Notes: generated by a model from the sequence alone, not told the origin. 64,000 bases of DNA from Centropus unirufus (GCA_013397695.1 VYZI01000572.1:1-64000); one strand, 5' to 3'; numbered from the stretch's first letter, positions 1 through 12,529 are shown. Translations and numbers: made by a program.

Positions 1-1324
1 CAAACAACAGTTCACTAACTCACTGTGGTAAAACCAGATGAGTTTACTATGCCATTATGCAATGTTGCACGTTATTGTTAATGATTTTATTGCTTTGAAC
101 TTCAGTATACATGTGATTAATGGCAATTTCTGTGATGCTCGCTCTTTAGAACTGAAGAAGCAAAACTGTTCAGCAGAGCAAAGCTAGTATTGGTTTCCCT
201 GTGTCTGTCCCTCTGAACCCTTTCAGGGTAATGTAGAACTAATTTAGGAGGTAAGAGGAAGACAAAGGTGCCTGACGAGAGCAACAAGAGATTTGGTTTC
301 CTCACATATGTTCTCTCCACTCTTAAGTGGAGGTGGCGTGCTAAATACTATATAGCAAGGTGAATCGTGTTATTTGCTTTAATGCAGGGTCAAAGTTAAT
401 GGTTTAGTTGTAACAAATGTATTCAGGTCTCAGTAGTATATTCAGTGATATTCAGACAAAATGTCATCGTGACCCTTCCTAGGGGTGTTTCAAGTAATCT
501 GAGTCATTGATTCAGTCGTGTTTACCATTTTAATACAGCATGGACGGGAAAATGTTACTGCATTTCTGGAGTATTGCACCCAGATCTCCATGTCGTATCC
601 CCAGCCAGCCTTTTGGAGAAGTATTGATGCAAGTAATGTACTTTTATTCAATATTTCTTTCTGTAAGCAATTGAACTTTGAAGTACTTTTAACCTCTTAA
701 ACATTGTACCTGTTTCACACAGTGGTAACGTAGTGTCTAAATGCACTGTGTCCATGGATGTGTGCTCCAGGTGATGGAGATGGGATCTGGCCAGGAAACC
801 TGCTTTCTTCACTAAGTTCAGTGTCTGAAATTGAGGGAAGGAGCAAAGCAGAGGAGAATTACTTACCAGCTCAAACATTGTTAGCCAAACAAATTTTACT
901 GGTCTGTGAATGGAATGGTTGGTGACAGCAGGAGCTGCTGTACAATGGTTTCCTTGCCACTCTCTGGCTGCAGCAGTGACTGCTGGTGGTGGGCGCACGC
1001 GCCCAGTACTCCATCAGCCCTGTAACCTCAGTTGTAAGGGCTAAAAGGGCCTTGGTTTGCTTTCCACTGCGAAGAACAAAAAGCTGGAGTTGTCATTTGG
1101 GTTTCTGATTTCTTCCTTTGTGGATGCTTGAGGCACTGCGCTGGGGGATGTGTGTCCACAGGGAAGGGTTACTCTGATACCAGCCCGGATTTGCTGCTGG
1201 GGTGTGCAGTGGTCATCCGTGCTTTCTTCTGCAAGCTGGTTCTGACTGTCCGCTGGAGAGGGCCACCTCGCTCCAGCGTGTACCAGCAAGAGCAAGGGAA
1301 CAGAAACCTGGCAAGGAGCGCGAA
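1..1324. other. Intergenic sequence before the CpG island
   Basis: AT-rich DNA with no recognised gene or repeat. The plus-strand frame at 518-700 follows a TTTTAATACAG acceptor-like string, but it has no convincing donor and no family resemblance. A minus-strand frame at 648-998 looks like chance. The 3' end of FBXO38, expected near here from human gene order, was not recognised. Confidence 0.6.
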
Positions 1325-1720
1325 CTTGTGCCTTCCCCCTTGGGGCACGAGCTGAGCAGCACGAGATGCACCCACTCCTCCCGCGGCGGTTGCCTCTCCT
1401 CACCTGGAACGGGACCAGCGCTCCAAGCTGCATCTTTAAGCTCATCTGCGCCTCTGGTCCAGCCGAAAGGTCGCAGGGGGGTCGCGCCCCTCTGCACCCC
1501 GCGCGGCCCGCCTGGCCCTGGCGGCGCTGGAGCGGGGGCGTTCGGCGGGGCCTGCGGGGCCGGGGGCCGCCGGCAGGGAGCGCTACCCGCGCGGGGCTCG
1601 CCCTGCCCGTGCCGCTGCCTCCTCGTGTTCCCTCCTCGGGGAGCCGGGCCCGGCGGAATGCGGCTTCCCGGAGATCCCGCGCCAGGGCCGACTCAGGAGA
1701 TCGCTCTGTGGAGCGGTATC
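1325..1720. promoter_or_regulatory. CpG island, probable promoter region
   Basis: A sharply bounded block rich in CG dinucleotides and G/C runs stands out from AT-rich flanks; examples are CCGCGCGGGGCTCGCC and GGGGGCGTTCGGCGGGGC, plus several GGGGC/GGCGG Sp1-type boxes. Islands like this usually mark promoters. No exon of a known gene was recognised around it. HTR4 starts beyond the other end of the window, so this is not its promoter. In human the neighbour on this side is FBXO38, converging on HTR4, but none of its C-terminal exons could be found here. The island may serve a non-coding RNA or a divergent or distal promoter of a gene lying before position 1. Confidence 0.6.
1404..1445 (-). 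other. Possible first coding exon segment in the CpG island (unassigned)
   Basis: On the minus strand the first ATG downstream of the TATA-like element is at 1445-1443. It opens a short frame (MSLKMQLGALVPFQ) that ends exactly at a good splice donor, CAG followed by GTGAGG (from 1403). The unspliced frame stays open to 1041 (134 residues). No family is recognised, and the context before the ATG is not a strong Kozak match. If a gene exists, its further exons would lie before position 1. A non-coding transcript is equally possible. Confidence 0.2.
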
Positions 1721-1744
1721 TCTTGCAAAGTTTCACGTACCTCA

Positions 1745-1756
1745 CTTTTATAAAAT
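1745..1756 (-). promoter_or_regulatory. TATA-like element at the edge of the CpG island
   Basis: The minus strand reads TATAAAAG (1752-1745), a full match to the TATA consensus, about 25-30 bases before the GC-rich block when read toward lower coordinates. The core TTTTATAAAA is palindromic, so the plus strand also reads TATAAAAT (1749-1756). The minus orientation is favoured because the CpG island lies on that side. Motif evidence only. Confidence 0.35.
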
Positions 1757-2107
1757 TCCAGCATAGGCTTTTTGACCACTTCTAGAAACTAAGGCTTATA
1801 ATGAAGTGCTTTACAGTCAATTGTTTTCTGGCTTTTACTTTAAAAGAAACCTGACTCTTTAGTGCACAAACACTTCCACTTCCTCGTGTGAGGTGCGTGC
1901 CCTTCGGGACAAGGGTTCATAACCTCTTCCTGAGCTCAGATCAGCAAAGTGCAGCTGGTACAGATAAATACCCTTCCATCAGAGCTCTGGGTGAACTAAG
2001 GAGAAATCAATAACTTCCTTTCCTTTCTTTGGTGCTTCAGCAGCTTGAGTCCGGGAGGTCACAGAAGGTACAGCAGAGAATACTTGGACCTCTAGGAATA
2101 TTCTATG

Positions 2108-2300
2108 GTGGTGGTGGTGAGGCATTGGTACAGGCTGTCCAGAGAAGTCATGGATGCTCTATCCCTGGAGGTGTTCAACACTGGGGTTTTATCAACTTGA
2201 TCCAGCAGGAGGTGTCCCTACCCATGGCACAGGGTTGGAACTGTTTGGATCTGTGTGAAATTTACAGTCCCTTCCAACCCAAACCATTCTATGATTCTAT
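2108..2300 (+). mobile_element. CR1 LINE fragment, 3' end
   Basis: The sequence matches the 3' terminal part of avian CR1 elements from memory: GAGGCATTGGTACAGGCTGT, ATCCCTGGAGGTGTTCAA, GGTGTCCCTACCCATGGCA, GGTTGGAACTG and CCCTTCCAACCCAAACC. It ends in the typical CR1 tail of repeated ATTCTATG octamers (2286-2300). It is heavily 5'-truncated and lacks any open reverse-transcriptase frame, as most CR1 copies do. Orientation is plus. Confidence 0.92.
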
Positions 2301-5300
2301 CATTTTGAAGTATTATGTATTTTATCATGCCAAATATCCTACAGGCCACAGCCTGTTTTAACAATCTCCTTAGTAGAGAATTTGATGCAGTATCTAGAAA
2401 CATCTGCTTCATTATCTTAAGTCCCACATAAATCTCAAGAAGTTCCTATACACCATTTGGAAAACTGTCACCATGTTTGTAGCTGCAGATAGAGAGATAA
2501 TAGGCTTGAAAAATTCTGATTTACAGCTCTTTTGTGTCTGAGATCCCCTTGTCTCTTAATTTTGTTTGCATTTTTTGGCAGTTGGTTGTTCAATTGCCAT
2601 GTCAGTCCCCACAGGGCAAAAAGAGGTTTCCATTTGTCTGCCTACTTGTTAAACTTGCATCTGAGCTGCTTCCTGAGGACTTGTGTCTGTATTTGACAGG
2701 CTTCCCTCTTCACTCTGAAGTCCGGACTGACACCTCTCTTTTGGTCTCTGGCAGGAAGAGCAGGCTGCTGTCACTGCAAATAAGATGGCTGAGTGCTCCT
2801 GCTCTGTTCATCTTGCTACAACAGAGAAAACTCCAGCTGGAGCTTTTAGCTTTGGAATGAACTATGAAATCCATTTACAGCCCACTTCACAAACAGTGAT
2901 ATTTGCATCTGGATATCAAAGCAAGCTGTTTGCTGGAGTTCAAAGGCAGCTCTGCAAACATTAAATCTAATAGGTAAGGAAAATGACAGACAAAACTGAT
3001 ACGATTGAATAATTTCTGTCCCCTGCTTCCTTCATGGGTTTTGTGTGCATGTGTCTTCAGGGAAAGAAAAACTAACAGGAAGAATTATCTTCCCCAGATC
3101 GGCTCTGACTTGACAGTCCTTGCTTAACAATTCACTTCAAGGGGCTGGGGAAGGGTTCCCGTGTAGGAAACAAGGCTAAGGCTAAACCTTTGCTAGATTT
3201 CTACGTCTACAGTGCAGATGCACTGGTCAGAAGAGTCTCCTGTTACAGTCAGCGAAGAGAAATAAGCACTTCTAGGGCCTTATTCAGCTGGCCAAAAGCA
3301 GGTATTGACTAGCTCTCCACTAACTGGTGAGTCCGAGGTGACTTGTGGCACTGCAGGCAAGTGCCTGAGCTGCTTTGTGCCTCTTTTTCCCCACAGCAAG
3401 TAGGGACAACAGCTCTTTCTGAAAGAGGATGAGGTAGTCATGGCTGTGAGTTGCCTTCAGTTCTTGAGAAATGCCATCCCAACAGAGAGCACGTAAGGTA
3501 AAGAGGTAAGGCAGAAAGCATGCTTGGGGTGTAGAGAGGGGAGCACAAAACATCCTGTCTCAGGGATGGGCATTGTGCCAGCTCTTGCCTTTTGTCTCTG
3601 ATCTAAGAGAAGGGTAAAATTGGTGTTTGGGCTTTGAAAAGAGGAAGAGTTTGCAGGTTGGGGTTTCAATGTTTGTTTTTGTTTTTTTTTTTTGTTTTTT
3701 TGAGGAACAGAAACAAGGAGTTAATGAGAAGGTGCAGGGAAGAACAACTTCTTCCTATGGCATGATGTCTCCACAAGAGTTATCAAAGCTGGGAACATGC
3801 CATTTAGTGTGAAATGCGTATGAATTCATTCATGTTGTTTGTGGCAGGGGGTAAGAGACATTCAGCGTTGGGAGCTACCCAATCTGAGCTGTGGGTGGTC
3901 CCCTGGATTTAGCCAGGCCAGCTATATCACATGCTTCAGAAGAAAAGGGAGGCAGGAAGAGGAAAAGTTAGCAAAGCAATATAAGAAGTGCTTAACTTTT
4001 CTGGAGGTATCACCTCAAAACCTGGGTTCATCTCAGGACAAAAATTTTGTCTGGGAACTTTCAGTACAATGACTCAGTGTTATGAAATGCTTTGTTTATG
4101 AAGATCCACAGCAAACCCCAGTTTTCAGGGATGGTCATTCTGAAGAAGAGCTACCTGAAAAATGGGAATATTTTTGGTGAGGAAGGTGCTTGCAGAACAC
4201 TTCAGAACAGTCATTTGCAAGAAAATATTCAGGATTGTGACAGAATGGGATGTTAAAATGTCCTTGCTTCCACAGGACCGATCGATGAAAAACAGAGGCA
4301 GAGAGGATAGGCCAGCTTTCTCCTTCAACAAATGTCTCCCCTCATGATCCGCAGGTCAGATGTGAGTCCTTACAAATAGAGCTGCAAAGGACACAGGAGA
4401 GGCTGTGCATTGGCGTTCTGGTATAGAAGAGGGAGGTGACAGGGTTCATCTGCTGCATACAGTTACGGTCTTTGGACAGGCTACCAAATCTGTAGCTGAA
4501 CTGGAGGCCTGCAGGCAAGAGTCTGAGGGTAGTAGTGGGAAACCATAATAACAGTTCTGCTTTGGCAGCTTCTGTTTGTGGAGAGGGAACAGGGGTCATC
4601 TTTTAGGGTTTATTAGCCGAGGGCCACACATCTGCCTTAAAATGAGCAGCAACGTTTTTACTCAGTTTTCAAAACATAAAGTCATGTCTCTCTGTGGTCT
4701 ACACTGGCCAGCTTTGTGAGGTGCATTTCTGTGTGGGAATATTTCCTGGTGTAGTTTAATCTCCTTATTTCTCAATTTCTTCCTCCTCCAGGAGCAAAGA
4801 GAGACAAAAATTACAGATTTTATGTTAAAGTCGAACTTTAACAAGCAAGCAAGTGGAGATCATCAGTTTAAGCATGCTGGGCTGAGCAAGGGGGAAAAAT
4901 CTGGCAGTGTGAAATGGGAAATAAGTTGTGCTCTCAGGTGAGATTGTCCACAGGGAGTCAGCACTGGTGACGCAGAACTCTGGGGTAGATAACTCCTCTT
5001 TCTGGCTGCTCTGAGCCTATGCAAAAGGAGCACAGATGTTCACAGCTTGAAGTTCTGTGTGAAGATGATTGCCAGTAATGATCTTGGAACTGCTATTGAG
5101 GGTTGTAAAGGTGGTAGCAAGTGAATTGACTCTTTCAAAGACAGTTCTTACAGAGTGTAATAATGGGCCACTGGCATGGCAACTGGCATGGAGCAAATGT
5201 GTCTGTGTTGATCTGTGCTGTCCTTAAAGTAACCCCTGAATTGACAGTTGATGTTCAGTCACTGGCAGCAGTCACTGCAGTCGTCCTCTAGACTGTACTT

Positions 5301-6689
5301 TATGTTTTCTGGTTTTACAAATAGAGGGATACCCTTGAGTAGGGTTTCATTTGGAGATTAGTGATAAGGATATGACCACTGATATGGTCCGACAGCCCTT
5401 TCAGGTGCTCGTTATGCTAAGAACCCTGTTTGGTCAGTGGGATTCAGCTGTCAGGAATATGAAAACAGATTCCTTACTGAGGCTGCTAGGAAAGGATTTA
5501 GTTTTGACCTTGCTGGATCATTGCCTGACTGAAACACATCCCATGACAACCGGAGGTCTTCATTTGGGGCCTCCCTAATCTTGACTTGGAAGAAATCTTC
5601 AGGGAAGTCGTGTGCTACCTACTCAGCAAAGAAATAAAATTTCCTCTCATCCCAGAGGAATTCGAAGCCTCCTTCACAGTAGCTCTTAAAGAGTACAGAC
5701 CTCAGCAATACAGCTGTTGGGCAAGAAGCATCAGCTAACAATGTATTGCCATTCTGTTGTGGTCCAGAAAAGATATTTGGGGTTTCTCTGTGGTTTTTTA
5801 ACAATTCATTCCAAGAACTTCAGAAGATCAGTGTAAATAATTTTTTTAAAAATGACAAAATTGCCTAAATTGTCAAATAATGTATGCAAAAATGTTAAGC
5901 TTTCCTGCCAAATCTTTGAAATCTTCTAAGTAAGAAGCATATGTTTGACAGCAAACCGACTAGATTGACTAATAGCATTGGCAATTTCAGTTCAGTTTAA
6001 CAGGAAGTACTGGAACTCAGATATTGAGAAGTTTTAGTTAAATTATATCTGGAGCTTTTTAATTAGGTGAAAAATTTCCTGTGATAAGGTAAGTCTTTAT
6101 AAGATGCTGAGTGAATATGTGATTATTTTAGAATCTGAAAGATTTAAGCTACACAAAAATTGCAAGAACTGAGAGCTTTTGTATATTTTTATTGAGGTCA
6201 TGCTAGTAGACAAAACCAACAGATTTATTGCCTTTTGGCATTATAGTACTCAGAGATGGTTTAGGAAATGTAATGCAGAGGAAAAGATTGAATCTTAAAC
6301 TACTGAAGGATTTGCATTTGACAGTTACAGAAAGAAAATGCTCTCCTTAGCTTTAGCATTTACAAAGATGGGTGAGGGAAACTCTTCAGAATGACTCAGA
6401 GTCTGCCATATGTAGGCTGCCTGCTCCAAGAAACCATCATTTTACTGTGGTGTTCTATCTTTTTTATCTTTACTAGGAATTAAATGGGCACGATTTTGAC
6501 AAATCGTTTAGTTCTGTTATACGCTATTAAGTCAGGCTGACACCAATAAATACCTGAAATAACTTTTGATTCTTCCTCATCTTTGCTGAGCAGAGCCCTT
6601 TTTCAGTGTATTCCATTCTAAAAGCCACGATCCTTTGGTCAGATAGTCTTTAAGTTGAAGACATTTGTTAGTAATGTTAGTTTTATGGC
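2301..6689. other. Intergenic sequence between the two CR1 fragments
   Basis: No gene, RNA or transposon is recognised. The only clear local feature is a poly-T tract at 3671-3701. Open frames here (for example 2534-2860 plus and 4342-4599 minus) have no recognisable domain, and I treat them as chance. Confidence 0.65.
3671..3701. repeat. Poly-T tract
   Basis: T-rich run interrupted by single G residues (GTTTGTTTTTG, then 13 T, G, 7 T). No transposon body adjoins it on either side, so it is taken as a simple repeat and not a retroposon tail. Confidence 0.85.
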
Positions 6690-7240
6690 ATCTTGGCCTG
6701 TATCAGAAACAGCATGGCCAGCAGGATTCTGCCCCTGTACTCGGCACTGGTGAGGTCACAACTCGAATCATGGGTTCAGTTCTGGGACCCTCACTACAAG
6801 AAGGACCTTGAGGACCTGGAGCGCATCCAGAGGAGGGAATGGAGCTGGTGAAGGGGCTGGAGAACAAGTCTTACAAGGGAACTGGGATTGTTCAGGCTGG
6901 AGAAGAGGAGGCTGAGGGGAAGACCTTATCACTGCCTATGACTGCCTGAAAGGTGGTTGTAGAGAGGTGGGTGCTAGTCTCTTCTCCCACGTGACAGGGG
7001 ATAGGACAAGGGGGAATGGCCTCAAGCTGTGCCAGGACAGGGTCAGATTAGACATTAGGAAAAACTTCACCGAAAGGGTCATCAAGTGCTGGCAGAGGCT
7101 GCCCAGGGAGGTGGTGAAATCACCATCCCTGGAGGTGTTTAAAAGACTGGGAGATGAGGTACTTAGGGATGTGGTTTAGCGGTAGACAGGTACAGTCGGA
7201 CTCTATGATCTCAAAGGTCTTTTCCCACCTAGTGATTCTA
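6690..7240 (+). mobile_element. CR1 LINE fragment, about 550 bases of the 3' end
   Basis: This is a clear CR1 copy in plus orientation: GGCCTGTATCAGAAACAGCA, CCCCTGTACTCGGCACTGGT, CACTACAAGAAGGACCTTGA, GGCTGGAGAAGAGGAGGCTG, GGCCTCAAGCTGTGCCAGGA and CCATCCCTGGAGGTGTTTAA. It ends near AGTGATTCTA, a degraded form of the usual octamer tail. The piece covers the end of ORF2 and the 3' UTR but is broken by small deletions, for example around 6873 where the usual GAGGAGCGGCTG segment is missing. The 70-codon open frame at 6967-7179 lies inside it and is not a host gene. It belongs to a different CR1 subfamily from the copy at 2108-2300, judging by the 3' ends. Confidence 0.95.
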
Positions 7241-10094
7241 ATACATAAATTGAGAGGTATTTTGAGATACAAAAGCATTTAAGCACAGCTAATACACTAT
7301 TGCTGATTATTCACAGAGCTCTTGATCTCATTTAGGGAACAGCAGGAGAAGGTATTACAAAGTGTGCTGAAGTTAAAGGCAAGGTGAATATTCTTTAGCC
7401 CTCTCAGCTCTGACTTGTATTCAAGTGTTCAGTGGTTACCTAATGCATTTGCAAAGCACATTCTGAAACATCCTTTGTTATAACAAAGACTCATAAAGAA
7501 GTCTGCAGAGTCTGCAAAAAGAAAAGGCGAGGCTCTGGAGGTAGGAATTAGAAATCACATCTCTTAATGTAGTTCTCATTGCTCACGTGAGTTTTGACTA
7601 CAGTCATTTTGCAAGCTAGGCTAGCGTCACAGGCACCCTCGAACCTGGGGCTCCTTCAAGTAAGCGTTGTCTTAGGCTGAGGTGTGGGCTCCTATAATTG
7701 CACGTAAATCATAGTAATGAATTAAGTAACGAATTAAGCTTATTAATATGAAAGTGTCTCTGGAAGCAAACGGTGGTTGTATGTGTCCCTGTACCTGCTC
7801 ATTACTAGAAATATGCAGAGAAAAGAGCATTGTGAAAGAATTTTTCCAGTTGCTGAATTTGTTCTTTCCACTCAAGTCCTCCTCACACGCACACTGTGTG
7901 CAGTCTCTCTTTGAAGCAAATTGAGATTGGGGAATTAGCCTTTGAACAAGCCGAATGTGGGAGCCAGGCATTAAGTGGTTGAGAAGCAAGGAAAGGCTTC
8001 CCATGTATCTCCACAAATGCCCCTTCAGCTTCAATTCTGCCAGTCTCTCTGTTTCCACTGTGAGCCCCTTCCCAGCTCTGTTGATGCATCACAACTGGAG
8101 GGGAGGCCCAAAGGCACCGCACTGCACTGTAATGCAGAGAGGCTATTGCCTTCATTCTTATGCCACTGCGGTGGTTCTTTTTCATTTTTTATTGTGCTTA
8201 GACAGGCATTGGACCCCGTGATAGGAGCAGAACATATATTAGATTTTTTAACTATGTGAAAAGTGTTTTGAGAATTTATAGAAAGCATTTTTCTAATTGT
8301 TTTGCTGAGATACTGTTTTGCCTTTTTCTCAAGCCTAAAGCCTGAAGATGTATTCAGTGTTAAAAGAAGTGTGAGGGATATGGAAGGGACATTTCCCCAT
8401 AAGGATTCATCTGTCTGCATGGTGTTTATGAGCATGACCTGCTAGTACACTTGGGCAGCAGCCATATCTCTATATACCTCACTAAGGAACACATCTTCTG
8501 ACTGCCTCCAGCACTGACATTTACAGAGTGTGTATCATCCCGTTATTGCTTCACATCCCTCCAAATAGCCTTGCTCATCAGCTAATTAAAGCCTATGGCC
8601 TCTTCTGCAGTCTTCCTTGGAGTTTCTGTTTTGTGAACACAACTTCCACTGGTGATGTGTTTATTACATCTGAATTTTGCTTTGCAGTGTGACTCTGACT
8701 TTGTTCCTGTCTGAGTAAACTGAATATCAGAGATATGAAAAGCTGCTCAGTAGAAAGGATGGCTCCCCTCATGATGTGCATATTGATGCTTTCTAGGGCC
8801 CACTTAAAGTCAGATGGTCCGCATTTTTAGGGCTAGACTGTCTTCCCTCTGCTTCCTTCTTTCAGCACAGGTAACTTCAATGCATCTTTGGATTTGCTTG
8901 TCTGGGCACGTGCCCTGCTAACAAATGTCATACAAGATCTCAGAAATGCTTCTGGAGCCTAGAAAAATACAGAAATGTGGAAATACAACTGCCTTGACAG
9001 ATCAGTCTCCTGAATACAGTTTAGTGAAGGCCCTGCCAGCCAATTTCTTATTAGCTAGTTGTTCTGCTGGCGAGAAGTGTAACCAGTTGTTATCTAAGAG
9101 AACAGGCATCATGCTTAGCACTTCTGAGCCTTGCTGCATTCAAAAAGTGTAAAATGTTCCCAGACAACAAATCTGGTGGTATGATAATTTGCTGATGAGT
9201 ACTAGTATATTTATGTGAAGAAATAAATGCTTATTAAAGTGAATCTGTGAGAGAGGATGGAAAGGAAGGGGGAAAGGAACATCCTTTTTCAGTCAAATTC
9301 ACTTGGAAACTCAAAGAAACATAGATGCACAAAATGATATCTGATTCCCTATTTGCAAATGCCTGGCTTGAGTGTAATGCCTGTAGCAGTGACATCTCTC
9401 AGTGTGGATAGCGAGAGGTGAGGTGGCCACAGGTAAAGAAGAAAGAGGGCTCAGTAACAATCCAAGCGAAAGCGTGGGGAGAAGGAGAGCCAGTGCATGA
9501 GAACGTGGTGCAGGAGGCAGGATTGTTCTGGCAGAGAAATATTAGAAGCTTGTATTATAACCCAAGAGCTCCTCTGCATTTTCAAAGAAAAAGGGCCAGA
9601 TTCTCCCTTGCTGTTACAGCTGTTTGAGTACATTGCAAGGCAGGTGTAAATTATTGCTTAGTAGCATCTTATGTTTTGAGTGAAAATAGTACAAGAAATC
9701 AGCATGAGCAGGAGTTTATGGTAATGTATTTAGAGGAATTTTTATTTTTAGAAACAGCCAATGCATTACACATTATTCAACGCAGGCAAAGACTGACACT
9801 GCTAGCCAAAATTGTCAATGGAAAGATGAACTCAGAGGCACAGGAGCAGCTGCCTTTAGCCAAGGAAATCAAGTACAGGTCCTTTCCATGAATCAGCTTC
9901 TTTTAAATGTGAAGCACAACATTATTGATGATGGACGATGCAATTTGCTTGGTTCACAGAAGCATTGCTGAGATTATTGACTTATTAAGTAGGATTTGCC
10001 AGGTGGTTCGTGACAGGTTTGCTGAGTCCAACAAGCAAGCCAGGCATAACACAGAACACAGACATTTCATATTTGGTATTTCATTCAAATACAG
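7241..10094. other. Intergenic sequence between the CR1 copy and the HTR4 3' end
   Basis: No gene or transposon is recognised. Overlapping frames on both strands at 7672-8435 (up to 134 codons) are mutually antisense and show no protein family. A distal alternative HTR4 polyadenylation hexamer could lie near 9742. Confidence 0.6.
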
Positions 10095-12529
10095 TGTTTG
10101 GAATTGGAGGCTTTATTCCTGTCAGAGCTGTTGACCATTTTGACTAGTGTGCTACTGATCCCACCAATAGAGCCTTCTGAATAGTGTCTGTGAGTAAAAT
10201 TCAGTGTAGAAAAGTTCATTTTAGATTGAGAGATATACTAGTAAAGTACATAAAAATATAGGAAGAACACAACACTTCAGGACTGCAGAAACAAAGAACA
10301 CCTTCCCTTTGGCATTCTTATGCTGCCAGTACCATATCAAATATTCGTATCCACATTTCACACCAGTATTTTGAAGCTTTCTAACAGGGTCAGAGAAAAG
10401 CTTTTCTAGGAATTCTCTAAGAACTTTGGTACTTCAAGTGAAATCAAAACAACCTGTTCTGCAGTCTTGCATACCCCCACTGAAACAAAAATCCATGCGA
10501 GCAGTTCCATGGAGGTGTCAATCATGGGAATGAAGTGGCCCTGGATGGCTTTTTTCCAAAGCTTTCAATAACAGCATGTTTTTTCTCACCCACTGCTCTG
10601 TTTTGGTGCTAACAATAGAGTTGAACAGATAACAAGTTCTTTTGAAACACAGACCTGTAAAAACTCATCACTGCCAAACTGTTCCTAATGATGAATGAGG
10701 AATTGGCTCAAACTGTCTCACCCTCTCTTGTCAAACAGCTCATGTTCTTCCCGTCAGCATCTATCACCACAAAACACCAATAACCTGGCTCTTTCTAACT
10801 GCTAGTGATTTTCTACATTGGTGAATGGCTGTTTCTAATTAGGGCTGTTTCTCCCCTGTGTCCTTCTGAATCCTAAAGGAAAATGATGTGAGGCTTTATC
10901 AGTGACGGTTTCATGTGGAAGAAGTATTTAAAGAAGTCAGACACCATGGCAAGGAAGCCAGTTGTTTTTATCATGCACAACTTTTTTCCTACTGAGTAAC
11001 ATTTTGGTTTGTTCAAAGCAGGATTTGTTTGTTTGTTTACAGTAAATACCTGTCACATAGCAACAGAAACATTACTAAATAATATTACATATAATGTTAA
11101 GCTCCTGGGTCTAGAAGCTTTCAATGAAAAAACCCACACATTCCTGATAAAAAATAATAAATAATGTCACCTTTTCATTTTACATTAAAAATCTCTGTAC
11201 AAGATTACACAATATAACAAAGTAGAAGATTATTTTCTAGGCTCAGGGTGGCATGTCTAGATAAAATCTTCATCTAAAAGGTCAGAGGCTTGTAGTCTCG
11301 ATCCTGCATATTTCCCATTGTACGAAAATCATTTTCCCAAAGTTGTGAAGTCTACAGCCTTGCCTACCCTTTCCATGCAAATGTGGAAGCAGCTCACAAG
11401 GAACATTGCAACATTGACATGCAAGAACCAGCTACAGACTGAGATCTTTGCAGACGTGTGCATATGGTGGTATTTGAAAGTATTGAAACTTCTTACTTTA
11501 ACTGAAAGAGACACAAATAGAAAAATAAAGATGGAAAACCTAAGTAGTCTGTCTTCCAAATGTGGCTAGGAAAGTTTTTTGATGGTGTATTGTTCAAGAT
11601 GGCACTTAGTGATCTATTACAGACTGACTTTGTCTCTTGACCAACCTTTCTTCGTGGTAAGAATGCCCAAAGATTGCTCAGATGAGGACAGCACTGGCAA
11701 CTTGCCTGGGGTTTGAGGGCCATGTCTCGTCCATTGGCTTCTGAATGGCAGAGGATGGCCACTGTCTTTTAGCAGCTAGGCTGGGTTGAAGCAGTGCTTG
11801 TAGGGCCTGCTGCTAGCAGATAAATGCCTGTGTGGATCCCCCTCCGGCTTGTCAGACAATATGTAGACCTGTGAGTCTTCCACCAATGAACTTGGCCAGG
11901 AAATAATAAAAGCATTTACAAAGAAAGCTCTGCGGGGTAAAGGTGAATCAGCACCTCGTGCTGACCTTTCACCAGTAACTACAAGGAAAAGGCTTTTTCT
12001 TATTTGGCTAAAGAAAATGCAGTGCTGTTTCTTTCCTGACAGCATCTGGTCACCGGTGGGCAGGACCTTGTGCAGGTAAAGCAGGCGTTTAGTTTCACAT
12101 CATGTTTGGGCTTTAGCCAGAACTTCTAATTTTTAAGATTGTGGTATCACAGGACAGAGCGGTGGCTTGGTGGATGGCAACTGGAAAAGAATAATCAAAG
12201 TCCCTGCACTGCGTGGTTTGTATCTGTGTTGTTTCCTTATACTGACAGAAATCTGCTCACCTCTGGAGGAAGGCTCTGACACAGTCACACGGTCCAGCCA
12301 TCCTTGCCGGTACTGGAAAGTCTCCTCAGCCATTCCACTTGTGTACCTCCCTATGCCCCCACTCATCTATATGGGTGCAGCTGGACATTCGTATGAAGTC
12401 AGTGCAGGAGACACCATGACAATGCAGATGAATGAGTTTTCACAAAGTCCCACTGTCCAAGAATCCTTTGAGGAATTCCTATAAGAAATCAGTTCCTTCA
12501 GCTTGGCCATCCCTCTTCTAGATCCATGA
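10095..12529 (-). other. HTR4: Probable 3' UTR of HTR4 form (a)
   Basis: This is the sequence downstream of the TAG stop of the (a) exon. I saw no canonical AATAAA on the minus strand until 10117-10112. About 40 bases beyond it is a GT-rich stretch (TGTCTGTGTTCTGTGTTATG on the minus strand), the usual arrangement of a cleavage and polyadenylation site. That would make a UTR of about 2.4 kb. The open frames inside it on both strands (for example plus 12167-12484 and minus 12133-12366) show no family resemblance and are treated as chance. The end point is an inference from motifs alone. Confidence 0.45.
10112..10117 (-). terminator. Candidate polyadenylation signal AATAAA for HTR4(a)
   Basis: TTTATT on the plus strand reads AATAAA on the minus strand. 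It is the first canonical hexamer I found downstream of the HTR4(a) stop, and it is followed by a GT-rich element 40-60 bases on. A second TTTATT near 9742 is an alternative, more distal site. Confidence 0.4.

Noticed and set aside
518..700. Possible plus-strand FBXO38 or other exon following a TTTTAATACAG acceptor-like string
   Set aside because: The peptide does not resemble the FBXO38 C-terminus as I know it, the only nearby GT donor is weak, and no partner exon was seen.
1041..1745. 234-codon minus-strand open frame through the CpG island, read as a full gene
   Set aside because: It starts at GTG beside the TATA-like element. Its Arg/Pro/Gly-rich sequence is what GC-rich DNA gives by chance, and no family is recognisable. 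Only the ATG-to-donor part was kept as a low-confidence possibility.
2029..2361. 110-codon plus-strand open frame
   Set aside because: It overlaps the CR1 fragment at 2108-2300 and its octamer tail.
6967..7179. 70-codon plus-strand open frame as a host gene
   Set aside because: It lies wholly within the CR1 3' end and reads in repeat sequence.
12133..12484. Antisense and sense open frames beside the HTR4(a) exon
   Set aside because: They lie in the presumed HTR4 3' UTR, are mutually antisense, and show no domain. The true coding frame here is the 28-codon (a) tail.
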